Of a stretch of 39,135 nt of DNA, positions 1 to 8,700 are shown piece after piece. Under the pieces are notes generated by a model, which saw only the letters and a list, made by a program, of their open reading frames with translations, was not told the DNA's origin and searched no databases. Position numbers and translations under genes: made by a program. Origin of the DNA: Candidatus Helarchaeota archaeon (GTDB lineage: Archaea > Asgardarchaeota > Lokiarchaeia > Helarchaeales > HEL-GB-A). Where the stretch lies: contig JAEOSY010000072.1 in the NCBI GenBank assembly GCA_016840125.1, positions 1-39,135 of the forward strand, written 5' to 3'. Each line of letters starts with the position of its first letter. Position 1 is the first letter of the stretch.

Positions 1-1
1 C

Positions 2-196
2 TTTTTTGATTGGTTTTATAATCGAGTAATTGGAGACGAAGATATCAATGTACCTCTCAATTTTCTTAGGGTGAAGGGATGGGAAAAAATTCTGAACTCA
101 CATGGATTTGATATTATTGAAACTAACTATCTTGGAATCAATGAACCTCTTGTACCAGAACATCAAATATTAATTATCGCTGATCATATTAATTAA
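2..196 (+). CDS. 3' end of a probable SAM-dependent methyltransferase (5' truncated)
   Basis: An open frame enters from the left edge and ends at TAA 194-196, giving 64 residues. The readable end has a Trp-Glu-Lys-Ile-Leu helix, then Gly-Phe-Asp-Ile-Ile-Glu and a final strand after Pro-Glu-His. This is the usual layout of the last helix and two strands of class I methyltransferases (a helix around GWEKIL, then a strand after GFDIIE). The SAM-binding motifs lie outside the window, so the assignment rests on the C-terminal pattern alone. It points into the IS607-type element downstream. It could also be another Rossmann-fold enzyme. Confidence 0.5.
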   Translation, partial: FFDWFYNRVIGDEDINVPLNFLRVKGWEKILNSHGFDIIETNYLGINEPLVPEHQILIIADHIN

Positions 197-250
197 GTGA
201 AAGTTATAATCGACTAATTCCATGTTCTCCTTCGCCGATGGGTTCAGCTT

Positions 251-271
251 CAGCTACGAAAAGGAAATAAA
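251..271 (+). repeat. left copy of 21-base direct repeat flanking the IS607-type element
   Basis: The sequence beginning cagctacgaaaag here is repeated at 2779-2799 in the same orientation with 20 of 21 bases identical. It lies 32 bases before the tnpA start. It may be a recombinase-binding or end sequence, or a duplicated target. Confidence 0.6.
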
Positions 272-303
272 TTTGAATAAAAGTAATACAATTTGATATA
301 AGT

Positions 304-933
304 ATGAGTCAGTTTTTCGGGGAGAAACTATACCGAATTGGAAAAGCCTCTCAACAACTGGGGGTTTCCATCCAAACTGTTCGAAATTGGATCTATTCTG
401 GAAAGGTCCAAACCTTACGAACTGCTGGGGGCGAACATCGGATTCCTGAATCCGAGATTCGACGCATTTTAGGGATTCCAGCTCCTAAAAGACAAACTGT
501 TATTTATTCCCGCGTGTCAAGCTATGGCCAAAAAGCGGATCTGGAAACGCAAGACCGACTTCTGGAACAGTTCGCTGTTGAAAATGGCTACACTAATCTC
601 GTCAAATTCCGCGATATTGCCAGTGGGCTCAACCCAAAAAGACGGGGATTGCGGAAGATCTTTAAGCTAATAAATGCGAATCAGATCGACACCATCATCG
701 TCAATTATAAGGATCGCTTAACTCGCTTCGGGTTTGAATACCTTGAATCCTATTTTAATTCACACGGCGCTAAAGTTTTGGTCTTAAATCAAGAAGCAGT
801 TCAAGATCCTCAGAAAGAGTTAGTTGATGACCTGATTGCGATTGTCGCCTCCTTCTCTGGGAAAATTTATGACTTGAGGAGTCATAAAGCAAAGAAGATC
901 GTGCAAAGTATAAAAACGAGAGGTCCAACCTGA
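304..933 (+). CDS. tnpA: IS607-family serine recombinase TnpA
   Basis: This 209-residue transposase belongs to the IS607 type: a MerR-like helix-turn-helix at the N-terminus (about residues 10-57, with IGKASQQLGVS and TVRNWI) followed by a serine-recombinase catalytic domain. The catalytic serine is in the YSRVSS motif near residue 70, followed by the Gln-Lys-x-x-Leu-Glu-x-Gln pattern. The conserved YKDRLTRFGFE segment is also present. Length and domain order match complete family members, so it appears intact. The family moves DNA through a covalent phosphoserine intermediate and a circular form with little target specificity. The ATG at 304 has no clear ribosome site. The gene is 267 bases upstream of tnpB. 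Confidence 0.93.
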   Translation: MSQFFGEKLYRIGKASQQLGVSIQTVRNWIYSGKVQTLRTAGGEHRIPESEIRRILGIPAPKRQTVIYSRVSSYGQKADLETQDRLLEQFAVENGYTNLVKFRDIASGLNPKRRGLRKIFKLINANQIDTIIVNYKDRLTRFGFEYLESYFNSHGAKVLVLNQEAVQDPQKELVDDLIAIVASFSGKIYDLRSHKAKKIVQSIKTRGPT

Positions 934-1039
934 GTAAGAAGTCATGAAGCTTCTTTGCTCTTCAGTACAAATCTGGGTGATATAAGATACTCTTTCTCCT
1001 TTTTGCCATTCTGAGAGAAGAGGGGGACTGGATACGGAA

Positions 1040-1071
1040 GCGCAATTTGCGCAAATTGGACATTTGCGCAT
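1040..1071. promoter_or_regulatory. cluster of GCGCAAAT-type palindromes between tnpA and tnpB
   Basis: A perfect 14-base palindrome, aatttgcgcaaatt, lies at 1044-1057. It overlaps a further gcgcaatt on its left (1040-1047), and atttgcgcat follows at 1062-1071. The tnpA-tnpB gap (934-1200) otherwise holds no gene. Repeated palindromes upstream of tnpB could be an operator. No promoter can be assigned with confidence. Confidence 0.35.
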
Positions 1072-1200
1072 TTCTTCACCATAGGTTTATAATGAACCGA
1101 GATTATAAATGTAATAATTGAATTTGTGGGTTACTCTTGAAAGTATTGAACTGACCCCTTCTTCCTTTGGATTGAAAGAACGCGTGAGTCGAGGAGTGCG

Positions 1201-2535
1201 TTGAAAACTATCAAGACGGTGAAGGTCACATCGGTCCGACTGACCAAATGCAAGTACGAGCGGATTCGTGATACCCTTGCCTGCTTCAAGGAATCGGTCA
1301 ATTTTTTAATTGCGAACTGCATTGACAATCCTCTGTTCCAGCGAGTATCCAAGAAAGGGAACACCTATTATAATTATTCCTCCTATCCCACCATTCGCAA
1401 GAGCTTTTACTTCCCCTGGAAAGCAAAGTTTCCCCAGCTCCACACCCATTACTGCCATTCCGCCGCCCGCATCACGAAGGAGATTCTCAAGTCATGGAAT
1501 TCGTGGTGTATCAAGAAGCATCGCCGCCTCCCCAATCCCACCTACAAGAAGACCTCCATGCGGTTAGAGGAATGCCTCTGCTACTTGGAGGGGAATTATG
1601 TCGTGCTGGTCATCGAGCCGCGCAGCAAGTTGTACATTCCCTTTCAGCCAACCCCCCATTTTAAACAGCTGAAAACGCCGAAGCACGGCGAAATCGCATT
1701 ACAATTGAATTCAAATCGCACGGTGGATATTTTCATTCCGTTTTCCCAAGAGGTGCAATCGCGCGAAGTGAAATCCCTCCTGTTCATTGATATAAATGAG
1801 CGCAGTGCGGACTTCTTGCTGGTAAATGAGGTCACCGCCCAGATCCAGTCGTTAGATACTTCCCAACTTTCAACCACGCATTTCACCTATTCCCTCAAGC
1901 GCCGCAACATTGCCCAAAAGATCGCCCAAAACGCGAAGCATCAACCACAGAAACGCAAGGAACTCCTCGATAAATATGGAAAACGAGAACGGCATAAGAC
2001 TGCCAATCTGATGCACGCTGTCACCAATGAGATCGCCGAATTGGTCGAAGCTAACGAAGCTTTAGTTGTTCTCGAAGATTTAACGGACATTCGCCAATCT
2101 TGCGTGCGCCAAAAGAACCTGAAACCCCGCCACCAGAAGAAATCGAAGCGGATGCGGCGCCGCTTGAACCGCTGGAATTTTCGGCAGTTTCAAACTTATT
2201 TGGAATATAAGGTCAAAGCGACGGGGTATCCCGTCAAGTACATCAACCCACGATACACCTCCCAAATCTGCCTACATTGTGGCAAGCACACGAAGTGCTG
2301 GGGGCACACCTTCACCTGCAAGCATTGCGGGTTCACCATAGGACGCCACGTCCTCGCCACGCTGAATATCGGGGAGGTCTTCTTGAAAACTCAGAATGTA
2401 GCGAGGTCCGATCCCGCTGAAAGGTCTCGGATGACGATGATGGAGCGAGCGGTTCGTAACTGCAAGGAGACCATTATCCGAGAGGCAAGTCAAGATCACG
2501 AAATTATTGGAATTTATCCACTTTTATTGACTTGA
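1201..2535 (+). CDS. tnpB: TnpB-family RNA-guided nuclease homologue, probable nuclease-impaired variant
   Basis: This 444-residue protein has the RuvC-like layout of TnpB: first acidic residue D197 (FIDINE), second E292 (VVLEDLT), the arginine-rich bridge and RWNFRQFQTYLEYK segment, then a C357-x2-C360...C373-x2-C376 zinc finger. The motif after the zinc finger is normally Asp-Arg-Asp-x-Asn-Ala-Ala-x-Asn-Ile and carries the third catalytic Asp. Here it reads GRHVLATLNI, so that Asp is replaced by His383 (codon cac 2347-2349). The protein is otherwise full length. The start is TTG 1201, with gaggag just upstream. In active elements the guide RNA overlaps the 3' end of tnpB and extends to the right end. 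The impairment is inferred from the motif alone. Confidence 0.88.
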   Translation: MKTIKTVKVTSVRLTKCKYERIRDTLACFKESVNFLIANCIDNPLFQRVSKKGNTYYNYSSYPTIRKSFYFPWKAKFPQLHTHYCHSAARITKEILKSWNSWCIKKHRRLPNPTYKKTSMRLEECLCYLEGNYVVLVIEPRSKLYIPFQPTPHFKQLKTPKHGEIALQLNSNRTVDIFIPFSQEVQSREVKSLLFIDINERSADFLLVNEVTAQIQSLDTSQLSTTHFTYSLKRRNIAQKIAQNAKHQPQKRKELLDKYGKRERHKTANLMHAVTNEIAELVEANEALVVLEDLTDIRQSCVRQKNLKPRHQKKSKRMRRRLNRWNFRQFQTYLEYKVKATGYPVKYINPRYTSQICLHCGKHTKCWGHTFTCKHCGFTIGRHVLATLNIGEVFLKTQNVARSDPAERSRMTMMERAVRNCKETIIREASQDHEIIGIYPLLLT

Positions 2536-2890
2536 CAGATCGGTCATAGCTAATCATTTATTTAAAATTAATAGTACCCAAAAATTGGGGAATAATCTCC
2601 TTTGTGAGAAGGTGAGTCTGTTTCAAATGAAAAGGGCGTTTAATTTGCAATAATATTACGTATAAAGTAGCAAATTCTGCAGAGGTATTTATAGATGCTT
2701 TCATCTAATGATTGGTTGAAATTACAAATGATTTTTTGTGGATTCGTTATTAACAACTTACTATACAGGGTTTCGAAACAGCTACGAAAAGGGAATAAAA
2801 GTCAATAAATTTCCATAAAACTGCTATTGGACTCAATAGCATAATTCGTCAAAATTAGTTTTTGATGAAAAAAAGTAAATTATATAAAAG
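2536..2890. other. noncoding region with right part of the IS607-type element
   Basis: No gene is visible in these 355 bases. They contain a small hairpin-capable sequence at 2577-2589 (cccaa, 3-base loop, ttggg) and the right copy of the direct repeat at 2779-2799. If TnpB retains a guide RNA, its 3' part and the right element end should lie here. The last ~90 bases are AT-rich spacer before the stop codon of the convergent radical SAM gene. Confidence 0.45.
2779..2799 (+). repeat. right copy of 21-base direct repeat flanking the IS607-type element
   Basis: It matches 251-271 in 20 of 21 positions, same orientation, and lies 243 bases past the tnpB stop. The ten bases before each copy share only their first four (ggtt), so the similarity is confined to the repeat. 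Confidence 0.6.
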
Positions 2891-4522
2891 TTAAGAATGC
2901 AATTTTGGAGTTGGAACTTCAATCTCTTCGTCTTTGGTTATTGCCTGCGCCATTAAGAGTTCTTTCTCAACGCGAGACCGGTGGATGCTGTTCATGGGAC
3001 AAAAGGGAATAGCCATGACTTGGTTTGTCTTTGGGTCAATATAGCCATAATGAACGAGACAGCGAGAAGTGCGTTCAACATCTAGGTTGTAGGGATCTTG
3101 GAAGTGCATGCAGGCAACGAGTAAATTATCCCCTTCTATTAGGTATTTCGCTGAGGATTCGCGTGAACTATTGATCATCGTATTAAGAAAGAGGCGAGTG
3201 CGTTTTACAGCATTCCCCACTCCATCAATCAAGGGGTTCTTCAACGTGGTGAGGAGTTCCGCTGCAAACTGAGCTTTGTCCGCAGTTTCTTCACCCTTAT
3301 CCATTAAATTGCCAAGCGTTCTAGTAATCGGACCAAAATTAAAGACCTCTTTGTATTTTTGCTTGTTTTTTTTCTTCAAAAGTCTTTTATACCATTTATC
3401 GCTAAGCTTGATGAATTTTGGAACATTAAAAAGCTGAGTCATATCCCGAACCTGCCCAGTCTTACGGTCGTAAAAGACAAAGGAGCCATAACCACAGATG
3501 CTGTTGCAGGTGAGTTCCAACACATCGGGAGTCCCATTCAACCACGAACTGACCTTGGCGAACTTGGCCAATGCAATCATCGGATACATCCACGGTATCC
3601 TGCCGTTTGTGTGTTTATTCAGCGCATCCATGACATGTGATGAAGTATAACGCTGTTCAAAAAGTTTCTCCTCGTTAAATCGCCCACAAAGTGCGATGGG
3701 CTGGTAGGAGATCGTGTTCACCACATCGATGTTTTCCAAGGCGTAATCGTATATTTTAGTAACGTGATCATCATTTACACCTTTTACAATAGTTGGTGTC
3801 AGGACGATGTTTGGGAATTTCAACTCGCGGCAGTTCTCAATCACTTTCTGCTTGAAATGCCAAATATCAGCCCCACGGGTTTTCTTATACACTTCTGCAT
3901 CCACACCATCAAATTGTAGATACATCGTATTCATACCTGCGTTAATACATTCCTCAAGATAATCAATATTTGCAAACTTGATCCCGTTTGTCGCCACTTG
4001 GAGTTGAGCGTAGCCTAGATCCCAAGCCATTTTAAGGATTTCAGGGAAGTCCTCGCGCATGGTGGGCTCGCCTCCACTGAACATAGCACAAACTGGCGGT
4101 TGGGGTTTAATTTGGCGGAAATGGGTATATACCCTGCGTAAATCCTCAAAGGAGGGCTCGATATTCTTTCCGGTTTCCGTAAGAGCATTTGCAAAGCAGA
4201 CCGGACATTTTAAGTTACAGCGGTAGGTAATATCCGCGATTGCAATCGCAGGTGCGGACTTATGGTGTTCGCAAATCCCACAATCATGAGGGCAACCCTT
4301 CTCTACTTGCTTTTGCGGGTTGCACATCTTCGCTTCAGAGTCGAACGTAAATTGTTGAATCCATCTGAAGTGCTTAGGATTGATTGATACAAGATCCTTA
4401 AAATCCCCGTGTTCCTTACAGGTCTTAACCATCCAAACTTGATCATCGTCTTCCACATAATCTGCTTTAATGACAGCTAAGCATTCAGGGCACACGCTTC
4501 TGGTTGATTGAATAATATGCAT
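2891..4522 (-). CDS. tes: radical SAM enzyme of the tetraether lipid synthase (Tes, MJ0619-like) family
   Basis: Numbered from the GTG at 4531, the protein has an N-terminal zinc/rubredoxin-like pair CPEC (14-17) and C38-x-x-H41, a GCPHDCGIC segment (79-87), the radical SAM cluster motif C105-x3-C109-x2-C112 (CNLKCPVC), and a C-terminal region with a DPYNLD...RC motif and PFCPMN (C511). This order is that of the COG1964 family containing MJ0619, which joins two archaeol lipids tail-to-tail into membrane-spanning tetraethers by radical C-C coupling. Length (543-546) is near the family norm. The ATG at 4522 is preferred because GTGA sits five bases upstream; the GTG at 4531 is the alternative. 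The gene stands alone and converges with the IS element. The family includes members of unknown substrate, so the exact reaction is inference. Confidence 0.78.
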   Translation of the reverse strand: MHIIQSTRSVCPECLAVIKADYVEDDDQVWMVKTCKEHGDFKDLVSINPKHFRWIQQFTFDSEAKMCNPQKQVEKGCPHDCGICEHHKSAPAIAIADITYRCNLKCPVCFANALTETGKNIEPSFEDLRRVYTHFRQIKPQPPVCAMFSGGEPTMREDFPEILKMAWDLGYAQLQVATNGIKFANIDYLEECINAGMNTMYLQFDGVDAEVYKKTRGADIWHFKQKVIENCRELKFPNIVLTPTIVKGVNDDHVTKIYDYALENIDVVNTISYQPIALCGRFNEEKLFEQRYTSSHVMDALNKHTNGRIPWMYPMIALAKFAKVSSWLNGTPDVLELTCNSICGYGSFVFYDRKTGQVRDMTQLFNVPKFIKLSDKWYKRLLKKKNKQKYKEVFNFGPITRTLGNLMDKGEETADKAQFAAELLTTLKNPLIDGVGNAVKRTRLFLNTMINSSRESSAKYLIEGDNLLVACMHFQDPYNLDVERTSRCLVHYGYIDPKTNQVMAIPFCPMNSIHRSRVEKELLMAQAITKDEEIEVPTPKLHS

Positions 4523-5033
4523 TTCTTTCACATCTCAAAAATAAATTGAATACTATTTGAGTTGGATTGAATTCTAACCTATAAAAACTCTTTTTATAAT
4601 GTTTATGTAATATTTTTCAAACCTAAATTATTTTAAAAAAGAAAATATTATAGTTGAAAAAATGAAAACCAACACAAAATCACTAGCTTTTTGCTGAAGA
4701 AATGATTCGTGAGTAAATTAAGCATAATATGGGTAAGGTTTTACAGATGTTGAATATTAAAGAAGAATTTATAGACGAAGTCAGCAAAATTCTAATTATT
4801 AAAGAAAAAATATAAATAGATTAACTAAAATTTCGTCCCAAAAAAGGTGAAGGATTCAGGAGCGTAACAAATTTAAAATTAAATTCTCTAATTAACCACT
4901 TAATCTCTAAATGATCAGGTGCTACATGACACCCTAAGCTAAGTTATAAAGAAAATATCTTGATAACACTGATAATTTAATATACAAGAAACACCTATAC
5001 AATAATAAGGAAACTTATTTTACGGGGTATTTT
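4523..5033. other. AT-rich divergent intergenic region
   Basis: About 510 bases separate the divergent radical SAM and TFE-like genes, and I see no ORF or RNA gene. TATA-like boxes are visible: tataaatag at 4811-4819 on the plus strand, and a ttataaaaag-type sequence around 4590-4605 read on the minus strand toward the radical SAM gene. These are weak promoter candidates in very AT-rich DNA. Confidence 0.35.
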
Positions 5034-5597
5034 TTGACATCGCGAGCCACCGAACTAGATAACGGAAATGCCATCGTAAGCTTCGACGGAATGATCAAAG
5101 AATCGAAAGAATTCATTAATGTGTTAGATTATGGACTAACGCTCTTATCTCCAGAACATATCGAGCTGAAGCAGCAGATAATCGGCTTATTAATAAAGAA
5201 AACGCGGACGCTGGAGAAATTGATGGAGTTCGGGACAAAGCATGCCGTGCAGAGCAGTTTATATGACTTGGAGAGGGGTGGGTTCATTAATCGGCATATA
5301 AAAGAGAATATCTATAGTTATTCCTTTAATCGAACAAAAATCCTTTTTAAAATTAAACGGGATTTAGAAACGAATTTTGCACAACTAAAGAAAGAAAAGG
5401 ATTATTACACCTCGAATGACTGTCTATTTTTATGTACCACCTGTAAGCAGTCCTATGATTATATGAAAGCCATGGAAAGTGGGTTCATGTGCTGCAACAT
5501 TCACCTGAAAAATTTTGATTCGACTCAAGAAGTCCAGAAGATCATGGAAGCCATGAGCTACCTGCAAGGGAAATTGGATTCCTACGCCAAGTTGTGA
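5034..5597 (+). CDS. TFE (TFIIE-alpha-like) transcription factor, divergent
   Basis: This 187-residue protein has a winged-helix N-terminal part (about 40-105: helices, then SSLYDLERGGFINRHI and a two-strand wing), a linker helix (105-125) and a zinc-ribbon-like segment, which is the architecture of archaeal TFE. TFE stabilises the open promoter complex with RNA polymerase, TBP and TFB. The ribbon is atypical: C134-x2-C137 is normal, but the second knuckle reads GFMCCNIHL (C153, C154, H157) instead of the usual C-P-x-C-G. A C-terminal helix follows. The start is TTG 5034 with ggggt six bases upstream; an ATG at 5070 is possible. It may be a specialised paralogue rather than the general factor. 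Confidence 0.62.
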   Translation: MTSRATELDNGNAIVSFDGMIKESKEFINVLDYGLTLLSPEHIELKQQIIGLLIKKTRTLEKLMEFGTKHAVQSSLYDLERGGFINRHIKENIYSYSFNRTKILFKIKRDLETNFAQLKKEKDYYTSNDCLFLCTTCKQSYDYMKAMESGFMCCNIHLKNFDSTQEVQKIMEAMSYLQGKLDSYAKL

Positions 5598-5745
5598 GAA
5601 ATTCCCAATTTTTTAATTTTAAAAGAGGTTCACTTAACTTTTTTCTTAAAATTGTATCAAACCTTACTATAAATGATAAATTTTTAAAGGGGAATTAGAG
5701 AAGTTAATTCAATTTAATAATCATACCTTATTGTTTTCCTGATTC

Positions 5746-8700
5746 ATGAAAGAGATTAGAACGGCGGGAAAGTGTATGCAAAAGAAACTAGCTTTAAAAG
5801 GGATATTTTTAATCTTTATGTTACTAATTCCTTCAAATCTTTTAAGTATTTATGCATTTAATCTCGTTAAGAAGGATAGTAATTCGGAGGCTATTGATTT
5901 TGACGAGTTCGGGAATCTTGCGTACCAAGTGATGATTACCGATACCGATTCTACACTTATCCCAAGTACCCAGGACCTCGATATTTCGACAGTTGAGGTG
6001 GACGATAATGAAAGTGCGGTATTTTTTCGATTAACCGTTGCGGGGTCGATTGTTTCATCTATTTTCTATCAGTACGAAATATCTCTAGATTATGATCATG
6101 ATGGTTTTGAGGACCATTCGGTAAGCATGAATTGGGGAAATTATTATTGGGATTCATCTATTGCGGTTACTGGAAGTTTCTCAGGAGCTTCTGTTGAATG
6201 GGTCGTCCCAAAAACAATAGAAATTGATTCAAATTTTACAGTCGCAGCCTCCACCTTTAATATTTTCGTAGAAGATGAAGCCCCTGGTGATGGTGGTGAA
6301 TGGAGTTCGCCATATTTGTGGAACTTCGGAGAAGGGTTAGTAGAACCGTTTATCACCGGTTCCTGTTCGGATTTTGGCTTAGATAATGCAGGTGATAGCC
6401 ACTTTGAGTACCTAGTTGTCGACGTTGAAGTGAATATCACTATTGCCGGGAATTATAACTTATCCATTTCGGGATTAATGGATCCTAATTTCAATTTAAT
6501 AAATGTAGAGAACGAAACAAACGCCGGTTATTTAACTGAAGGGATTTATAATATCTCAGTCTTTCTTCCAGGAACGCAAATCTATTTTTCCCAACTAAAT
6601 GGCCCGTATTCAATTATGTCAGCTGATTTAGAGGGGGATATACATAGTAGTTCTAGAGGTTGGTTCTATAACACCTCTGCTTATAACTATACGCAGTTTA
6701 ATATAGCCCCTATATTTTTAACTGGGTCATATTCAGATTACGGAGTTAATATGGATGCAGATCAAGCGTTTGAGTATTTAGCAGTTGAGATTGAGGTGAA
6801 TGTAACTGCTGCTGAGAATTATACTGTCAGCATAAGCATGTTGACGAACCAAACGGATTTCATTTTTACATGGAATACTACAGATGCGGGTTATTTGAGC
6901 CAAGGAATACATAATGTAACAGTTTTCTTACCAGGAAATGATATTTTTGTATCCCATATTGATGGTCCTTATACCCTTTTTTATTTACAAGTGCAAAGTG
7001 TTTCGTTCCAAGGAGTAAAATACGATGCATATAGCACATCAGCTTATGAATGGGGGCAATTTGGTGTTCTTTCAGCTTATTTTTTAGACATGTACTATGA
7101 ATCCGTTTTAGATACTGATGGTAATGGACGTTACAACTATTTAATCTTCAATGTAACAGTGAATATTACGATTGCGGGGGATTTCACAATAGCTATTGTA
7201 AATTTGAAGGATATTGCTAGCAATATGGTCTATACAGGAAATTCAACGGACGTTACCTTAGGAATTGGGATTCACAATGTAAGTATCTACATTCCAGGCG
7301 ACGAAATTTTTGAATCGAGATCATACGGTCCTTACACAATCCATTATCTTTATGTGGAGGATTCGAGCTTTGTCATTATGGACTGGAGGTACGGGCCTTA
7401 CACCACAAATAATGCTTATTCATATGATGATTTTGAATATCCACCTGATTTTCAACCATTATATCTAGATGTTTCTCCAGATTCGACCACTCTTAGTTTC
7501 GGAGGGGAAGAAACATTCACTATCGAACTAGATAACCAACAAGCCTATTCAGATATTGCCAACATCACCATTGCAGGCCTACCCATCGCATGGTATTCGG
7601 TTATTGAATCCCATTCTTTGAATCCTTATGGTTATAAAACTGTTCCCTTTTTAGTTTCAATTCCGGATGTCGGAGCAACCCCAGGAATTTATAATGTAAC
7701 AGTTACAGCTCTGTCCGATAATTTCAATACGACAATTAATTCAACTATATCACTCACAGTGTCGGCTAATCCCGTGATATGGGACCTTGTACCGGAGGAT
7801 GGAATTTATCTAGCATCAAATAAAACAGTGGTATCATGGAAGACATCCAGTAATTGTTCGACGGAGGTTTACATTAGGAAACTTGCTGGAATCTATACTC
7901 AATACACAGGAGAATATAGCTACGAACATGTTGTCACGATCGAGGGATTAGATAACGACTCGGAGTACGAATTTTACGTTTCCAGCCTTTCAACGGCAGG
8001 TTACCGAACAAATAGTTCAGTTAGGAGTATTTATACCGATGATGCGGTTGGGTTTACCCTTGGAATATATGAATTCACGATTGATAGGGATTATTATCAA
8101 CAGTGTAGTATTTCGGTCATTAATCGAGATAATGAGCCACACGAGTTCCTGATAACACTTATTGAAGTGCCTGAAGACTTAGCAGTAAATTTTATTGGTG
8201 CGGGTTCGCAAGATCAGCATGTTTTATTGTATCCGGGCGAGACTTCAAACGCCTATCTTTCAATTCATGCTCAAGATGCACAATCTATGAACTACACGTT
8301 GCTCGTGAATTTAACGAACCTAGGATCGGTACAAATAACTGACTTCGCAGAGATTCGAATCAACGTAACGTTTCCGACGGTTAATCTTACAATCGAGGAA
8401 ATTGATATCGACCCAGCAACCTTAACGAAAACTATCAAAATAACAAACATTGGTGATATGGTTTCCGATCTATCAGTCTCTCTTAGTGAGGAGTTAGAAA
8501 GTTTTGTAATCTTAAACCCAAAGATAGAACAAATAAGACTCGGGACATTTGACAGCGTCACTTTTGATGCGATCCCACGGTTGTGGGAAGGATTTAGGAA
8601 TGCAAGTGGCTCAATAATAGCCAAAGCGGCAACGGTTGAGCAAATTAAAGATGTGAATTTTACAGTGCCCTCTGGGCAATACGTTTTTGATGTAATATAT

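Larger units (their letters stand above)
251..2799 (+). mobile_element. IS607-type transposable element (tnpA + tnpB) with flanking direct repeat
   Basis: The pair of a MerR-HTH serine recombinase (304-933) followed by a same-strand TnpB (1201-2535) is the standard gene content of IS607-family elements. The tnpB half is visibly richer in G+C than the neighbouring genes, consistent with transfer. The limits given are the outer edges of a 21-base direct repeat (251-271 and 2779-2799, one mismatch). IS607 elements lack terminal inverted repeats and target-site duplications, so the true ends cannot be fixed from one copy. A GG dinucleotide, the usual IS607 target core, occurs 10 bases before each repeat copy (241-242 and 2769-2770). 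Confidence 0.75.

Noticed and set aside
1310..1567. An 85-codon frame inside tnpB
   Set aside because: Pro/Ser-rich shadow of the tnpB frame; tnpB motifs continue through the region.
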